A stretch of DNA of 64,000 nt from an uncultured Bacteroides sp. (lineage in GTDB: Bacteria > Bacteroidota > Bacteroidia > Cytophagales > Cyclobacteriaceae), in NCBI GenBank assembly GCA_902168185.1, contig CABHOV010000089.1, forward strand, positions 62,001-126,000, in the 5' to 3' direction. The position numbers were made by a program, and so were the translations under genes. Of the stretch, positions 8,454-16,280 are shown one piece after another. Numbering within the stretch: position 1 is the first letter of the stretch; the number at the start of each line of letters is the position of its first letter. The notes below the pieces were generated by a model, which did no database searches, was not told where the DNA came from, and saw nothing but the letters and a program-made list of their open reading frames with translations.

Positions 8454-9302
8454 ATGAGAGTAACACCACTAGACATTCGCCAGAAGACGTTCGAGAAGAA
8501 CTTCCGCGGCTATCAGACAGATGAAGTTAATGCTTTTTTGCTCACGCTGTCGCAGGAATGGGAACGCACCATGGATGAGAACAAAGAGCTTCGTATAAAA
8601 TTAGAAGCTACTGAACGTGAAGTGACCAAGCTTCGCGAAGTTGAAAGTTCTCTTTACAAAACTTTAAAGACAGCAGAAGATACCGGTGCTAATGTTATTG
8701 AGCAGGCACGTTACGCGGCAGACTTGCATTTGAAAGAATCGCAGATGAAAGCAGATGCTATACTGCATGAGGCTAAAACAAAAGCGAGAGATACTATAGA
8801 AGAATCTGATCAGCGCGCGAAAGAAATTGTAGAGCAAATGGAAGACCGCCTCAAAATGATGGTGGAGAACTACAAGAAGCTTGAGACAAACCGTGAAGAT
8901 TTGTTAGCAGACCTGAAACGTCTTGCCAATGATACTATAGATCGCGTAGAGCGCGCCAGAGTATATACAAAAGATTTCAACCCTGATCAGCATCTTGCTA
9001 TGGCAAAACGTGAAGCCAAGAAGATTGCTTTTCCAAATCAATACCGTGCGGAAGAAAGACCTGAACCCAAGCCAGCAGTAGCTGCTATTCAGGAAGAACC
9101 TGTTGCTCCAAAAGAGCCCGTTGCTTACAAAGAGCCGGTAGCATATAAAGAGCCCGTCATCCAAAAGGAAACTCCAAGAGAAGCAGCTAAAGAAACTCCT
9201 GTTGAACCTCCGCCTCCAGTATTTGAAGAGGTAATGATATCTGCACCTGCTCCAGTTCCGGCAAAAAAAGTAATGAAATCTTTCTTTGACGAAATTGCAT
9301 GA
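8454..9302 (+). CDS. DivIVA domain-containing protein
   Basis: The N-terminus, MRVTPLDIRQKTFEKNFRGY followed by QTDEVNAFLLTL, is a textbook DivIVA/GpsB membrane-curvature domain with the conserved FR-G motif. A long coiled coil follows (about residues 35-165). A low-complexity Pro/Glu/Lys tail contains PVAYKEPVAYKEPV repeats before a conserved-looking KKVMKSFFDEIA end. DivIVA proteins localise to poles or division sites and recruit partners. The family is best known in Gram-positives, and its role in Bacteroidota is unclear. The stop overlaps the folB start by 4 bases. Confidence 0.88.
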   Translation: MRVTPLDIRQKTFEKNFRGYQTDEVNAFLLTLSQEWERTMDENKELRIKLEATEREVTKLREVESSLYKTLKTAEDTGANVIEQARYAADLHLKESQMKADAILHEAKTKARDTIEESDQRAKEIVEQMEDRLKMMVENYKKLETNREDLLADLKRLANDTIDRVERARVYTKDFNPDQHLAMAKREAKKIAFPNQYRAEERPEPKPAVAAIQEEPVAPKEPVAYKEPVAYKEPVIQKETPREAAKETPVEPPPPVFEEVMISAPAPVPAKKVMKSFFDEIA

Positions 9303-9658
9303 GCGGACGTGTAGCGCTCGAAGGTCTTGAGTTTCATGCCTATCATGGTGTATATCCTCATGAACGTGAATCGGGCAATTGGTTTGAAGTAGATATAGCG
9401 GTAGATACAGATTTTGCAACGGCTGCCGAGCATGATGATCTGCTCGGCACCGTTAATTATGAAACGCTTTTCCGCATTGTGAAAGAAGAGATGGGTAAAC
9501 CCTCGAAGCTCCTTGAAACAGTGGCCGGAAAAATTGCAGACGATGTTTTGAAAGCACTACCTGCAGCCAAAGCAGTAGAACTGAAAATCTCAAAACTCAA
9601 TCCTCCTATCGGAGGCAAATGCAGACGCGCTTCGGTCAGTTTGACTTTGAGACGATAG
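9299..9658 (+). CDS. folB: Dihydroneopterin aldolase
   Basis: FolB cleaves 7,8-dihydroneopterin to 6-hydroxymethyl-7,8-dihydropterin and glycolaldehyde in folate synthesis. The 119-residue length fits, as do the motifs ALEGLEFHAYHGVYPHERE, which contributes to the pterin site, NYETLFRIVKEEM, LLETVAGKIAD and the basic PPIGGKCRRASV end. The start ATG overlaps the DivIVA stop (ATGA), so it is translationally coupled to that gene. No other folate gene lies within view. Confidence 0.93.
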   Translation: MSGRVALEGLEFHAYHGVYPHERESGNWFEVDIAVDTDFATAAEHDDLLGTVNYETLFRIVKEEMGKPSKLLETVAGKIADDVLKALPAAKAVELKISKLNPPIGGKCRRASVSLTLRR

Positions 9659-9713
9659 TATATATCTGAGGTATATTTTACCTGCAGGTTACGTTTCTAA
9701 AAACGCATTTAAA

Positions 9714-9779
9714 ATCTGCGTCAATCTGTGAAATCTGCGGGAGATATTTTTCCGCTGAACTCGCAGAGTTACGCAGATG
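9714..9779 (+). repeat. Interspersed hairpin repeat (TCTGCG family), copy 1
   Basis: The copy begins ATCTGCGTCAATCTGTGAAA and ends with GAGTTACGCAGATG, so its ends are inverted and can form a long stem around an inner GCGGGA...TCCGC stem. The copy at 10482 is nearly identical. It is intergenic, downstream of folB. Confidence 0.75.
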
Positions 9780-9818
9780 ATACCAAGTGCAGTCTACTAT
9801 AAGAATCAACAAAAAATA

Positions 9819-9846
9819 AGTCTGCGTTAATCTGTGAAATCTGCAG
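9819..9846 (+). repeat. Interspersed hairpin repeat (TCTGCG family), partial copy 2
   Basis: AGTCTGCGTTAATCTGTGAA followed by ATCTGCAG matches the 5' half of the repeat. The preceding bases AGAATCAACAAAAAATAA are also shared with the flank of the copy at 10482. It ends just before the stop codon of the membrane protein gene at 9871. Confidence 0.65.
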
Positions 9847-9870
9847 CATAAATGTATTTGTTTCCACTCC

Positions 9871-10452
9871 CTAATCCGCAATCATATATAGGTATAGTAA
9901 TTTTCCAAGTCTTTCCTTAGACCAGGATAAATCACTGACTTTAATCTCATACTCGCGGCCATCTTTTAAAGTCACAATTAAATAGGTGCCGTGCGCACGA
10001 TCCTTGTGTACCGTTTTGAAATGCAGGTATAGAATACCTCGCCACGGTAAAGAAACGTGTCCTTCCAGTATAAGACTTTGCGTGCTGATTTCTGCGACTA
10101 CCTTACGAGCAAAGAAATCACCAAAGAAAAAATAAGCAATGGGTGCAATCGCTATCATAAATAATATCATCCAAGGCCAATAACTTTCAGAGAGCTCAAA
10201 GTATGACAATGCAAGGTATAGTACGAACAATGATCCCAGTCCAATAATGAGGTGCTCACTTTTTTTTGTCCACGAATTTTTCAGAACAATAGTGCCCGAG
10301 GGAGTTGAGGGTATCTGTAATAATACTTTATTCTCCACGAGAAAGCCAAGTTCATCCTCTGTATTCCACGGATCGATTTCACGATTCTTTATATTCGAAG
10401 TGATCTTGTTTTTTATGGCCTCCTTGTCAGGGATTCTGATCGCGGTATTCAT
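9871..10452 (-). CDS. Conserved hypothetical membrane protein
   Basis: A 193-residue protein I do not recognise. Residues 1-60 are hydrophilic, two adjacent transmembrane helices follow (about 67-85 and 91-112), and the C-terminal 80 residues look like a small beta-rich cytosolic domain (SLPWRGILYLHFKTVHKD, then TYLIVTLKDGREYEIKVSDL). The arrangement resembles bacterial PH-like or YcxB-type proteins, but that is only a structural impression. It is transcribed alone and is bracketed on both sides by copies of the TCTGCG repeat with the same flanking sequence. Confidence 0.6.
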   Translation of the reverse strand: MNTAIRIPDKEAIKNKITSNIKNREIDPWNTEDELGFLVENKVLLQIPSTPSGTIVLKNSWTKKSEHLIIGLGSLFVLYLALSYFELSESYWPWMILFMIAIAPIAYFFFGDFFARKVVAEISTQSLILEGHVSLPWRGILYLHFKTVHKDRAHGTYLIVTLKDGREYEIKVSDLSWSKERLGKLLYLYMIAD

Positions 10453-10481
10453 GATATATTAATAGAATCAACGAAAAATAA

Positions 10482-10549
10482 AGTCTGCGTTAATCTGCGA
10501 AATCTGCGGGAGATATTTTTCCCGCTGAACCCGCAGAGTTACGCAGATA
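10482..10549 (+). repeat. Interspersed hairpin repeat (TCTGCG family), copy 3
   Basis: This complete copy starts AGTCTGCGTTAATCTGCGAA and ends with GAGTTACGCAGATA. The outer arms TCTGCGTTAATCTGCG and the trailing TTACGCAGA pair, and the inner arms GCGGG and CCCGC flank an AT-rich loop. The flank AGAATCAACGAAAAATAA is shared with copy 2. Confidence 0.78.
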
Positions 10550-10617
10550 ATGCAAAATATAGTTTGAGAACTCTCATGTTTCGATCGTCTGTATCTTTTT
10601 AAAAGTATAGATTAACA

Positions 10618-11235
10618 TCAAATCTTTTCCGGAGCATACGCTATATCTTTATTCAGTAACCGGTATGCTGCCTTAAGGCGTGCTTCACGATTGACAACGG
10701 TAGTAAATATATCTTGTTGCGGGAGTTTCTTTTCATACTTTTTTAAAAGATCTTCCTCAAGGGCTGCGTTGGTCTTTAGTGTCTTATCTTTCAGAATATG
10801 GTTGACATCAAATCCTTGTTCCGTTAAAGCGATAGATATCATGCCAAACCGGTGACAGTCGAGAGGATCGCTTTCCGCGCACATTAATGCTATAGTATAT
10901 CCCTTTGCAGCACCTTGCTTCAGGCGGTCAACGCCATTTTTGAAATGTGTAGCGTTTCTTACTTTCTCAAAATCAAGTTGTCCGGTTTCATCCAGTAATT
11001 CGGGAGAGGTTTGCCGTGCACCGAACTCTTTATCGAAATGGAGATACTGAATGCTGTTTTCCTTCAGGAAGGAAGCGAGTGCTTTTTTGTTATACTGTGG
11101 ATTATAGCGACTGGCCGCCATGCTCCTGACATCCACCAGGCAATCTATTGAGTATAATTGAAGAAGCTCCAGAAAGTAGGCGCTTGTATGCGTGGAATGT
11201 CCTATAGTGTAAAGTATACTTTGTGGATTGCTCAT
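10618..11235 (-). CDS. DUF488 family protein
   Basis: The 205-residue protein begins YTIGHSTHTSAYFLELLQ and contains LVDVRSMAASRYNPQYNKKAL and ALMCAESDPLDCHR, the three signature blocks of DUF488. The invariant C-x-E-x-x-x-x-CHR segment suggests metal or thiol chemistry, but no activity is established that I can assign. It is cytosolic and has no signal peptide. It is flanked by a repeat downstream and an exported hypothetical protein upstream, and no operon partner is evident. Confidence 0.88.
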   Translation of the reverse strand: MSNPQSILYTIGHSTHTSAYFLELLQLYSIDCLVDVRSMAASRYNPQYNKKALASFLKENSIQYLHFDKEFGARQTSPELLDETGQLDFEKVRNATHFKNGVDRLKQGAAKGYTIALMCAESDPLDCHRFGMISIALTEQGFDVNHILKDKTLKTNAALEEDLLKKYEKKLPQQDIFTTVVNREARLKAAYRLLNKDIAYAPEKI

Positions 11236-11297
11236 GAACGAATGCCGGTTATCAAATGAATGAAAGCATTACGATGAACAGTATACGTATGTGTTGA

Positions 11298-11816
11298 TCA
11301 ATTTAATTTTTCAACACTGTCGTATATTTCTGACTTCGGATCGAACCACACTCGGATCAATCTCTTTTTAGATTTCTTTCCTGGCGAAAGACTTCTTAAC
11401 TGAACATTGAGCGGCAAGTAAAATAGATTTTTAGCAAATCGCTCCGGCACTTTTGTGTCGATCATGATTTCCACAGGAGTACTCTTGGTGGTGTCTGGAA
11501 GAAAAATAACATTGTAAAGTTGATGGTTGTCAAAACTCAACCTGTAGGCTATCCTGTTTTCCTGTCTCCGCTTTATTTTGGGTTTAACGATTTTGATAGT
11601 ATCGATGCCGGAAGTAATCTTCAGTACGATGATTTTGAAATCCCCGGTATATTCTTTTTCAAGGACAACTTCCCCTGTTAATTTTAATTGCCCTTTCGTT
11701 TCCCGGATCTGTCCCTGGGAAATGTAGCATGCGAAGAGAAGTAGCGTAGAGAGGAGGCATGTTGCTATAGGCAATCTATTGGCAGTATACGTATTGAATT
11801 TTTTCTCTCTGACCAT
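11298..11816 (-). CDS. Hypothetical exported protein
   Basis: A 172-residue protein of unknown function. It has a basic N-terminus, a hydrophobic stretch (about residues 17-33, LPIATCLLSTLLLFACYISQ) and a likely cleavage near GQ. The remainder is rich in beta-strand patterns and Lys/Arg and ends FDPKSEIYDSVEKLN. The LLLFAC stretch could be read as a lipobox, but Tyr after the Cys is unusual for a lipoprotein. No conserved domain is recognised. Confidence 0.6.
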   Translation of the reverse strand: MVREKKFNTYTANRLPIATCLLSTLLLFACYISQGQIRETKGQLKLTGEVVLEKEYTGDFKIIVLKITSGIDTIKIVKPKIKRRQENRIAYRLSFDNHQLYNVIFLPDTTKSTPVEIMIDTKVPERFAKNLFYLPLNVQLRSLSPGKKSKKRLIRVWFDPKSEIYDSVEKLN

Positions 11817-11972
11817 ATCCGAATATCATTTCAATAAGTCAAATTAGAAAAAAGAAGTTATTGAAGAAAAATAAACTTCACGAAGAATGTTATTTAGCGT
11901 TTCTTCGATGACCTGAAGCTTGAGTCAGAGAGTATAAATAGAAGGGCTGTTGAGATGGGAAGGAGTTAAATA

Positions 11973-12299
11973 TTACGATTCACTGCTGGAAACAGATGCC
12001 TTTGGATCGACAAACATAAATCCGCGCGTATCCTCGCCTTCATAAAAATCAACCTCTTTACCAATGATATACATGGTATGCTTTTTATCCACGTACACAG
12101 GAATGTTTGCGATCGTATACGCGAGATCGGTTTCCTTTTGCTTGTCGAAGCCGATGATCAGGGAAACGCCCCCGCAGCCACCACCTTTTATGCCGATGCG
12201 TAGTCCATAGCCGGCAGGGATATTCTTGGTCTGCATAATCTTTACGATTTCTTCGGCCGCGCGCGTTGAAATAGTTACAGGTTGAATATTGTCAAACAT
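11973..12299 (-). CDS. HesB/IscA-family protein lacking the C-terminal CxC
   Basis: The 108-residue protein has the A-type iron-sulfur carrier fold: PVTISTRAAEEIVKIM, then YGLRIGIKGGGCGGVSLIIGF, which holds the first conserved Cys, and GKEVDFYEGEDTRGFMFVDP. In IscA, SufA and ErpA two further cysteines (CGC) near the C-terminus complete the cluster site; here the tail reads FVDPKASVSSSES with no Cys. It may therefore bind Fe or Fe-S differently or have lost carrier function. It is a single gene with no isc or suf genes nearby. Confidence 0.85.
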   Translation of the reverse strand: MFDNIQPVTISTRAAEEIVKIMQTKNIPAGYGLRIGIKGGGCGGVSLIIGFDKQKETDLAYTIANIPVYVDKKHTMYIIGKEVDFYEGEDTRGFMFVDPKASVSSSES

Positions 12300-12321
12300 G
12301 GAATAGCTGTTCTAAAGGAAT

Positions 12322-12626
12322 CTAAACACCTCTTAACTTTTTAGGGTTCATAGAAGTATGAAACAATCGCGAAATAACGGACTTTTTCAGAATCAACTTT
12401 ATAAATGATTTTATAACTCCAAACTACAAGGAATCTATATTCAGATTTTTAAAAAGTAGCACAGGTTCTCGCGGCCCCATCTGAGGCTGATGTTCCAAAA
12501 GATTTATTGATTCAAGAATTTTTTGATAGACAATTCGGCGTATACTAAACCTTGCTCTTCACGAATATATTGGATTGCCCTTTCAAATTGTTTGAATGCT
12601 CGTTTTGTCCAAATTATTTTAACCAT
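12322..12626 (-). pseudogene. RelE/ParE-family toxin, frameshifted
   Basis: Reading from ATG 12626 gives MVKIIWTKRAFKQFERAIQY and so on for 40 codons to a TAA at 12504-12506. The next frame continues the family with ILESINLLEHQPQMGPREPV, a third with YRFLVVWSYKIIYKVDSEKV, and a fourth with NPKKLRGV and a TAG at 12322-12324. Joined, these make about 100 residues with the full ParE/RelE pattern, including the W-T-K-R-A start, the YRFLVVWSYKIIY core and the NP-K-L end. Three single-base shifts are needed, the first in a six-A run near 12519-12524. The start overlaps the antitoxin's 3' end by 13 bases. Confidence 0.8.
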
Positions 12627-12805
12627 TCTTTTGATTTCTGCACAACGTCCTCATGTGAAAGAACTTCTCCCTTCTTTTCCTCGGCCTCTGCCTGATCGAT
12701 GTCATTCAGTAGTGCCAATTGTTGGTAAATGTCTTCCAGTTCAGTTTTTTCGTTAATTTGACCCGCAATCTGAAGCAGATATTCTTTTAACCTTTCACCC
12801 TGCAT
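12614..12805 (-). CDS. Antitoxin of a RelE/ParE-type module
   Basis: A 63-residue acidic protein beginning MQGERLKEYLLQIAGQI, with an EDIYQQLALLNDIDQAEAEE helix and ending VLSHEDVVQKSKEWLK. The G-x-x-x-SHE-x-V tail is typical of antitoxins paired with ParE/RelE toxins. The frame is open to 12847, but ATG 12805 gives the expected length. It is intact and lies immediately upstream of, and overlapping, the broken toxin gene, so it is probably an orphan antitoxin that may still bind related toxins elsewhere. Assignment rests on context and pattern, not on a named family. Confidence 0.7.
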   Translation of the reverse strand: MQGERLKEYLLQIAGQINEKTELEDIYQQLALLNDIDQAEAEEKKGEVLSHEDVVQKSKEWLK

Positions 12806-12857
12806 AGATTTGTTCTTTTGACTTTTAAAGTTAACATTTTTGTACAAGATTTAATTT

Positions 12858-13379
12858 ATGAACGCCTTTATAGAATTCAGTAAAATTTTAATTCCTGCTT
12901 CCGTTGTTTTGTATGCCGCTTACCTGCTGGTGCGCACTTTTGTTCAAAAGGAAATAGAGATAAAAAAACTTGAGGTACGGGGCAGAAGCATTGAGACCGT
13001 TCTTCCAAGTCGCTTGCAGGCTTATGAGCGAATGACGCTTTTTCTGGAACGCATTTCTCCTCAAAATTTACTCGTGCGACTGAATGCATCGGGTATGGCT
13101 GCACGTGAATTCCATCAACTCTTGTTGAGCGAAATCAGGAATGAATATAATCACAACGCTTCGCAGCAAGTATATATGAGCGAAGAGGTATGGAGTCTTA
13201 TTAAAAATGCAAAGGAAGACCTGATCGTAACCATCAACGATGCATCCAGTGAAATGCCGGTTGAAGCAACAAGTCTTGATTTGTCTAAGAAAATTTTTGA
13301 GAAATCAGTAACAAAAACAGTTGACCCTATAGCACACGCACTCACAGAGCTCAAAAAGGAAATTCAACGAACTTTCTAG
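12858..13379 (+). CDS. Conserved hypothetical protein with N-terminal membrane anchor
   Basis: A 173-residue protein: one transmembrane helix (about residues 8-27, ILIPASVVLYAAYLLVRTF), then a basic helix and a soluble, mostly helical domain. That domain contains VLPSRLQAYERMTLFLERI, HQLLLSEIRNEYNHNASQQ and a C-terminal TELKKEIQRTF. I know similar proteins only as conserved Bacteroidota hypotheticals and assign no function. It starts 10 bases beyond the divergent antitoxin frame and precedes the YkvA-like gene by 40 bases. Confidence 0.7.
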   Translation: MNAFIEFSKILIPASVVLYAAYLLVRTFVQKEIEIKKLEVRGRSIETVLPSRLQAYERMTLFLERISPQNLLVRLNASGMAAREFHQLLLSEIRNEYNHNASQQVYMSEEVWSLIKNAKEDLIVTINDASSEMPVEATSLDLSKKIFEKSVTKTVDPIAHALTELKKEIQRTF

Positions 13380-13419
13380 GCATACTTTTTTGTTTGTCTG
13401 GGAATAAAAACTTTGCCCA

Positions 13420-13821
13420 ATGGCTAAAAATGTATTCTTTGACATTGCGATAAAAAAAGCATCGGGAATCCTGGGTAAGAAAGGACGCCTCGTATTGCTC
13501 CTATCCAAACTTGCCATGAAACTCCGCACCGTAAACTGGAAGGATATAAAGACAGGCGAAGTAAAAGAGAATTTCTTTACACTGGGTCGTCTCCTGAAAG
13601 CTTATGCGCTAGGACACTATCGTGAAATTCCCTGGAAACCATTGTTGCTGTTAACAGCAGCTGTTATATACTTTGTAAATCCCATTGATTTTTTACCCGA
13701 TTGGATTCCAGGTATAGGTCTAACCGATGATATAGGTATACTGATGTCCGTCTTCACATCTTTTAGCAGCGAGATCAATAAATTTTTAGCATGGGAGAAA
13801 TCCCGGATCTTCACCTCATGA
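13420..13821 (+). CDS. YkvA/DUF1232 family membrane protein
   Basis: A 133-residue protein with the DUF1232 signature: PWKPLLLLTAAVIYFVNPID followed by FLPDWIPGIGLTDDIGIL. The segment forms one membrane-associated hairpin. The N-terminal 70 residues are basic and helical. The molecular function of the family is unknown. The stop codon overlaps the ATG of the next gene (ATGA at 13818-13821), indicating translational coupling with the NAD(P)-binding protein. Confidence 0.85.
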   Translation: MAKNVFFDIAIKKASGILGKKGRLVLLLSKLAMKLRTVNWKDIKTGEVKENFFTLGRLLKAYALGHYREIPWKPLLLLTAAVIYFVNPIDFLPDWIPGIGLTDDIGILMSVFTSFSSEINKFLAWEKSRIFTS

Positions 13822-14459
13822 AGACAGCGCTTATCGCCGGGAGCACCGGTTTAATTGGTAGTCAGTTGCTCCAACGTTTATTGGAAAGCGATCGCTATAC
13901 TCAGGTGATTGCCCTTACACGGCAAGATCTTCCCCACCAACATCCCAAACTCACACAACTAAAAATAGATTTTTCAAAACTTGGCGAAAGTCTTGATGAC
14001 TTTAAAGCCGATGATGTGTTCTGTTGTTTAGGAACCACCATGGCGAAAGCCGGTACAAAGGAGAATTTTTACCAGGTGGATTTTTACTTCCCTTTTCTAT
14101 TGGCGAAAGCAAGCAAGCAACGTGGTGCTAAACAATATATGCTTGTGTCAGCATTGGGTGCAGACAAGGAATCATCCATATACTATAACCAGGTGAAGGG
14201 TGAAATTGAAGAAGCAATCTCGCGTGAGAATTTTCAGGCTGTCCATATTTTTAGACCTTCTCTTTTGTTAGGATCAAGATCCGAGCAACGTTCCGGTGAA
14301 GATGCAGCAAAAATAATTTATAGGATCTTCGGATTTCTAATCCCTAAGAAATACAAAGCTATAGATTCAGCAAAAGTAGCGGCAGCCATGTTGCACTTTG
14401 CTTCGCAGGAACAACCCGGAATTCATATACATGAATCCAAACACCTTCAGCAATTCTGA
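13818..14459 (+). CDS. NAD(P)-binding oxidoreductase, TIP30/atypical SDR type
   Basis: A 213-residue atypical short-chain dehydrogenase starting MKTALIAGSTGLIGSQLLQR, the dinucleotide-binding glycine motif. VFCCLGTTMAKAG and YMLVSALGADKESSIYYNQVKGEIEEAI follow, the second holding the Y-x-x-x-K pair. It ends in an HIFRPSLLLGSR segment. This matches the TIP30/HTATIP2-like and YwnB-like NAD(P)H-binding group, whose bacterial substrates are unknown. ATG 13818 is chosen over 13791 because the glycine motif then sits at the usual distance from the N-terminus. Confidence 0.85.
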   Translation: MKTALIAGSTGLIGSQLLQRLLESDRYTQVIALTRQDLPHQHPKLTQLKIDFSKLGESLDDFKADDVFCCLGTTMAKAGTKENFYQVDFYFPFLLAKASKQRGAKQYMLVSALGADKESSIYYNQVKGEIEEAISRENFQAVHIFRPSLLLGSRSEQRSGEDAAKIIYRIFGFLIPKKYKAIDSAKVAAAMLHFASQEQPGIHIHESKHLQQF

Positions 14460-14558
14460 CGGCATAATTTTCCTATCTTAGGCAGTCAATGTTCAGTCTA
14501 TATCTTTTGAGAGATATAGGTTCATGACTTTATTTTCATCAATTAAAAAATGTAAAGA

Positions 14559-15011
14559 ATGCTGGCAGTCATTCAACGTGTTACTTCTTCTTCGGTTACG
14601 ATCAACAACCAAGTGAAAGCTTCTATTGATAAGGGCCTATTGATACTCGTAGGCATTGAAGACGCCGATACACAAGAAGATATAGACTGGCTTTCTACCA
14701 AGGTCGTTAACCTGCGTATCTTTAATGATGCTGAAGGTGTAATGAATGTAAGTGTCAAAGAAGACGGGGGTGATATTATTATCGTGAGCCAGTTTACCTT
14801 GCACGCCAGTACAAAGAAGGGAAATCGTCCTTCGTATCTGAAAGCCTCCAAACCAGATATAGCTATACCACTTTATGAAAAATTTATAAAAGCAGTGGAA
14901 CTTGCGTTGGGAAAGCAGGTACAGACCGGAACATTCGGAGCAGATATGAAAGTAAGTTTACTGAATGATGGACCGGTCACCATTGTTATCGATACAAAAA
15001 ATAAAGCATGA
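14559..15011 (+). CDS. dtd: D-aminoacyl-tRNA deacylase
   Basis: Dtd hydrolyses D-aminoacyl-tRNAs, and glycine mischarged on tRNA-Ala, to protect translation. The 150-residue protein has the expected length and both active-site motifs: [17 protein letters not shown] (the SQ-x-T-L block) near residue 78 and [13 protein letters not shown] (the GPVT block) near the C-terminus. It begins [16 protein letters not shown], a standard Dtd start. The stop overlaps the next gene's start by 4 bases. Confidence 0.95.
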   Translation: MLAVIQRVTSSSVTINNQVKASIDKGLLILVGIEDADTQEDIDWLSTKVVNLRIFNDAEGVMNVSVKEDGGDIIIVSQFTLHASTKKGNRPSYLKASKPDIAIPLYEKFIKAVELALGKQVQTGTFGADMKVSLLNDGPVTIVIDTKNKA

Positions 15012-15523
15012 ACCGCATCGCTATACTTCAGGGAGATATAACAAAGCTGGATGTCGATGCCATTGTGAATGCTGCCAATAGTAGTTTGTTGGGAGGAGGC
15101 GGTGTCGATGGTGCTATTCATCGGGCTGGTGGTCCGCAGATACTTGAAGAGTGTAGGCAGATTCGAAATAAACAAGGCGGATGTAAAACAGGTGAAGCTG
15201 TTATCACGGGTGGTGGTCGGCTAAAGGCAAAGTATGTTATCCATACCGTTGGCCCGGTATGGAATGGTGGTACCAAAAATGAAGAGCAGTTGCTTGCCAA
15301 TGCCTACTGGAATTCGCTACAGCTGGCAGTTGCCAACAATATTAATACCATTGCTTTCCCTAATATCAGCACAGGTATTTATGGTTTCCCGAAAGGTCGT
15401 GCCGCTGAAATTGCAATTGATACCGTTCATCGTTTTCTGCAACAGAATGAGTCAATTAAAGAAGTTATCTTTTGTTGCTTTGATGAAGAGAACACCACAC
15501 TATATAAACAGCTTTTAAAATAA
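15008..15523 (+). CDS. Macro domain protein (O-acetyl-ADP-ribose deacetylase-like)
   Basis: A 171-residue stand-alone macro domain. The ADP-ribose site shows [20 protein letters not shown], then [14 protein letters not shown], and the [13 protein letters not shown] phosphate loop. Bacterial relatives such as YmdB remove acetyl or ADP-ribosyl groups, and the conserved Asn and the GGGGVDG loop suggest an active hydrolase. It is coupled to dtd by a 4-base overlap and followed one base later by the dipeptidase gene, so the three probably form an operon. Confidence 0.93.
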   Translation: MNRIAILQGDITKLDVDAIVNAANSSLLGGGGVDGAIHRAGGPQILEECRQIRNKQGGCKTGEAVITGGGRLKAKYVIHTVGPVWNGGTKNEEQLLANAYWNSLQLAVANNINTIAFPNISTGIYGFPKGRAAEIAIDTVHRFLQQNESIKEVIFCCFDEENTTLYKQLLK

Positions 15524-15524
15524 T

Positions 15525-16202
15525 ATGAAGAAGCGCTGGATCATAATCATGTTACTGATTGCATCAATAGCTACGAATGCTCAGTATAAATATGGATTGA
15601 AGGTGACCAATCTTCAGGAGTATAAAACGAGTATAAAACAGAATCCAAAGAAAGAGTTGATCGACCTGGAGAAATTTATTCCTGGTATAGTACTCGATAT
15701 CCGCTATGCAACAACGAATAATTTCACTGGTGAAAAGATCTATAACATGTCGAAAGCTTATGCGCGTAAACCCGTTGCAGAGGCTGTAAAAAGAGCACAA
15801 GCTGAACTACAGAAGCAGGGGCTTGGTATAAAGATCTTCGATGCTTACAGGCCCTATAAAGCTACGGTAAGATTTTATGAAGTATATAAAGACACCACGT
15901 ATGTTGCTTCACCCTATAAAGGTTCACGGCACAACCGCGGCTGTGCTATTGATATGACAATAATAAATCTGAAGACAGGTGAAGAACTAAAGATGCCTAC
16001 CGGATATGACTCTTTCCAGAAAGAGGCGTGGCCTTCAACGCCTGTCAAAGATCCGGAGGCACGTAAGAACCGGGCGCTTATTATTAGCGTCATGGAGAAG
16101 CAAGGGTTTAAGGTAAACGGTTCCGAATGGTGGCACTTCGATTTTATTGGCTGGCGAAATTATGAAGTACTGGATATAGATTTTGAGGCGTTGGCAAAGT
16201 AG
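15525..16202 (+). CDS. Exported D-alanyl-D-alanine dipeptidase
   Basis: A 225-residue M15D zinc peptidase of the VanX/DdpX family, which hydrolyses the D-Ala-D-Ala dipeptide. A signal peptide (RWIIIMLLIASIATNA-Q) directs it out of the cytosol. Key motifs are KIFDAYRPYKATVRF, SRHNRGCAIDMTI (zinc His and Asp) and GSEWWHFDF (catalytic Glu and third zinc ligand). In an unlinked setting like this the role is more likely recycling or degradation of wall dipeptide than vancomycin resistance, because no vanH or vanA is present. Confidence 0.9.
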   Translation: MKKRWIIIMLLIASIATNAQYKYGLKVTNLQEYKTSIKQNPKKELIDLEKFIPGIVLDIRYATTNNFTGEKIYNMSKAYARKPVAEAVKRAQAELQKQGLGIKIFDAYRPYKATVRFYEVYKDTTYVASPYKGSRHNRGCAIDMTIINLKTGEELKMPTGYDSFQKEAWPSTPVKDPEARKNRALIISVMEKQGFKVNGSEWWHFDFIGWRNYEVLDIDFEALAK

Positions 16203-16280
16203 AACGTTGCGCAGTATAGCATGGTGTAGAGTGCGATAGAATTTGTTTTCTATCTTGTGTTAAATTATTCAGACTGCATT

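Noticed and set aside
8904-9419. 171-codon minus-strand frame opposite the DivIVA-like and folB genes
   Set aside because: It is antisense to two clear genes; its Phe/Cys/Tyr-rich composition is typical of shadow frames.
9678-9881. Minus-strand open frame through the 9.7 kb repeat
   Set aside because: It is a translation of the repeat and flank, with composition unlike its neighbours.
13387-13415. Promoter for the YkvA-like gene (TTTG and AAACTTTG)
   Set aside because: The spacing (about 15 bases) does not fit the 19-21 expected, and the first base of the -7 box is wrong.
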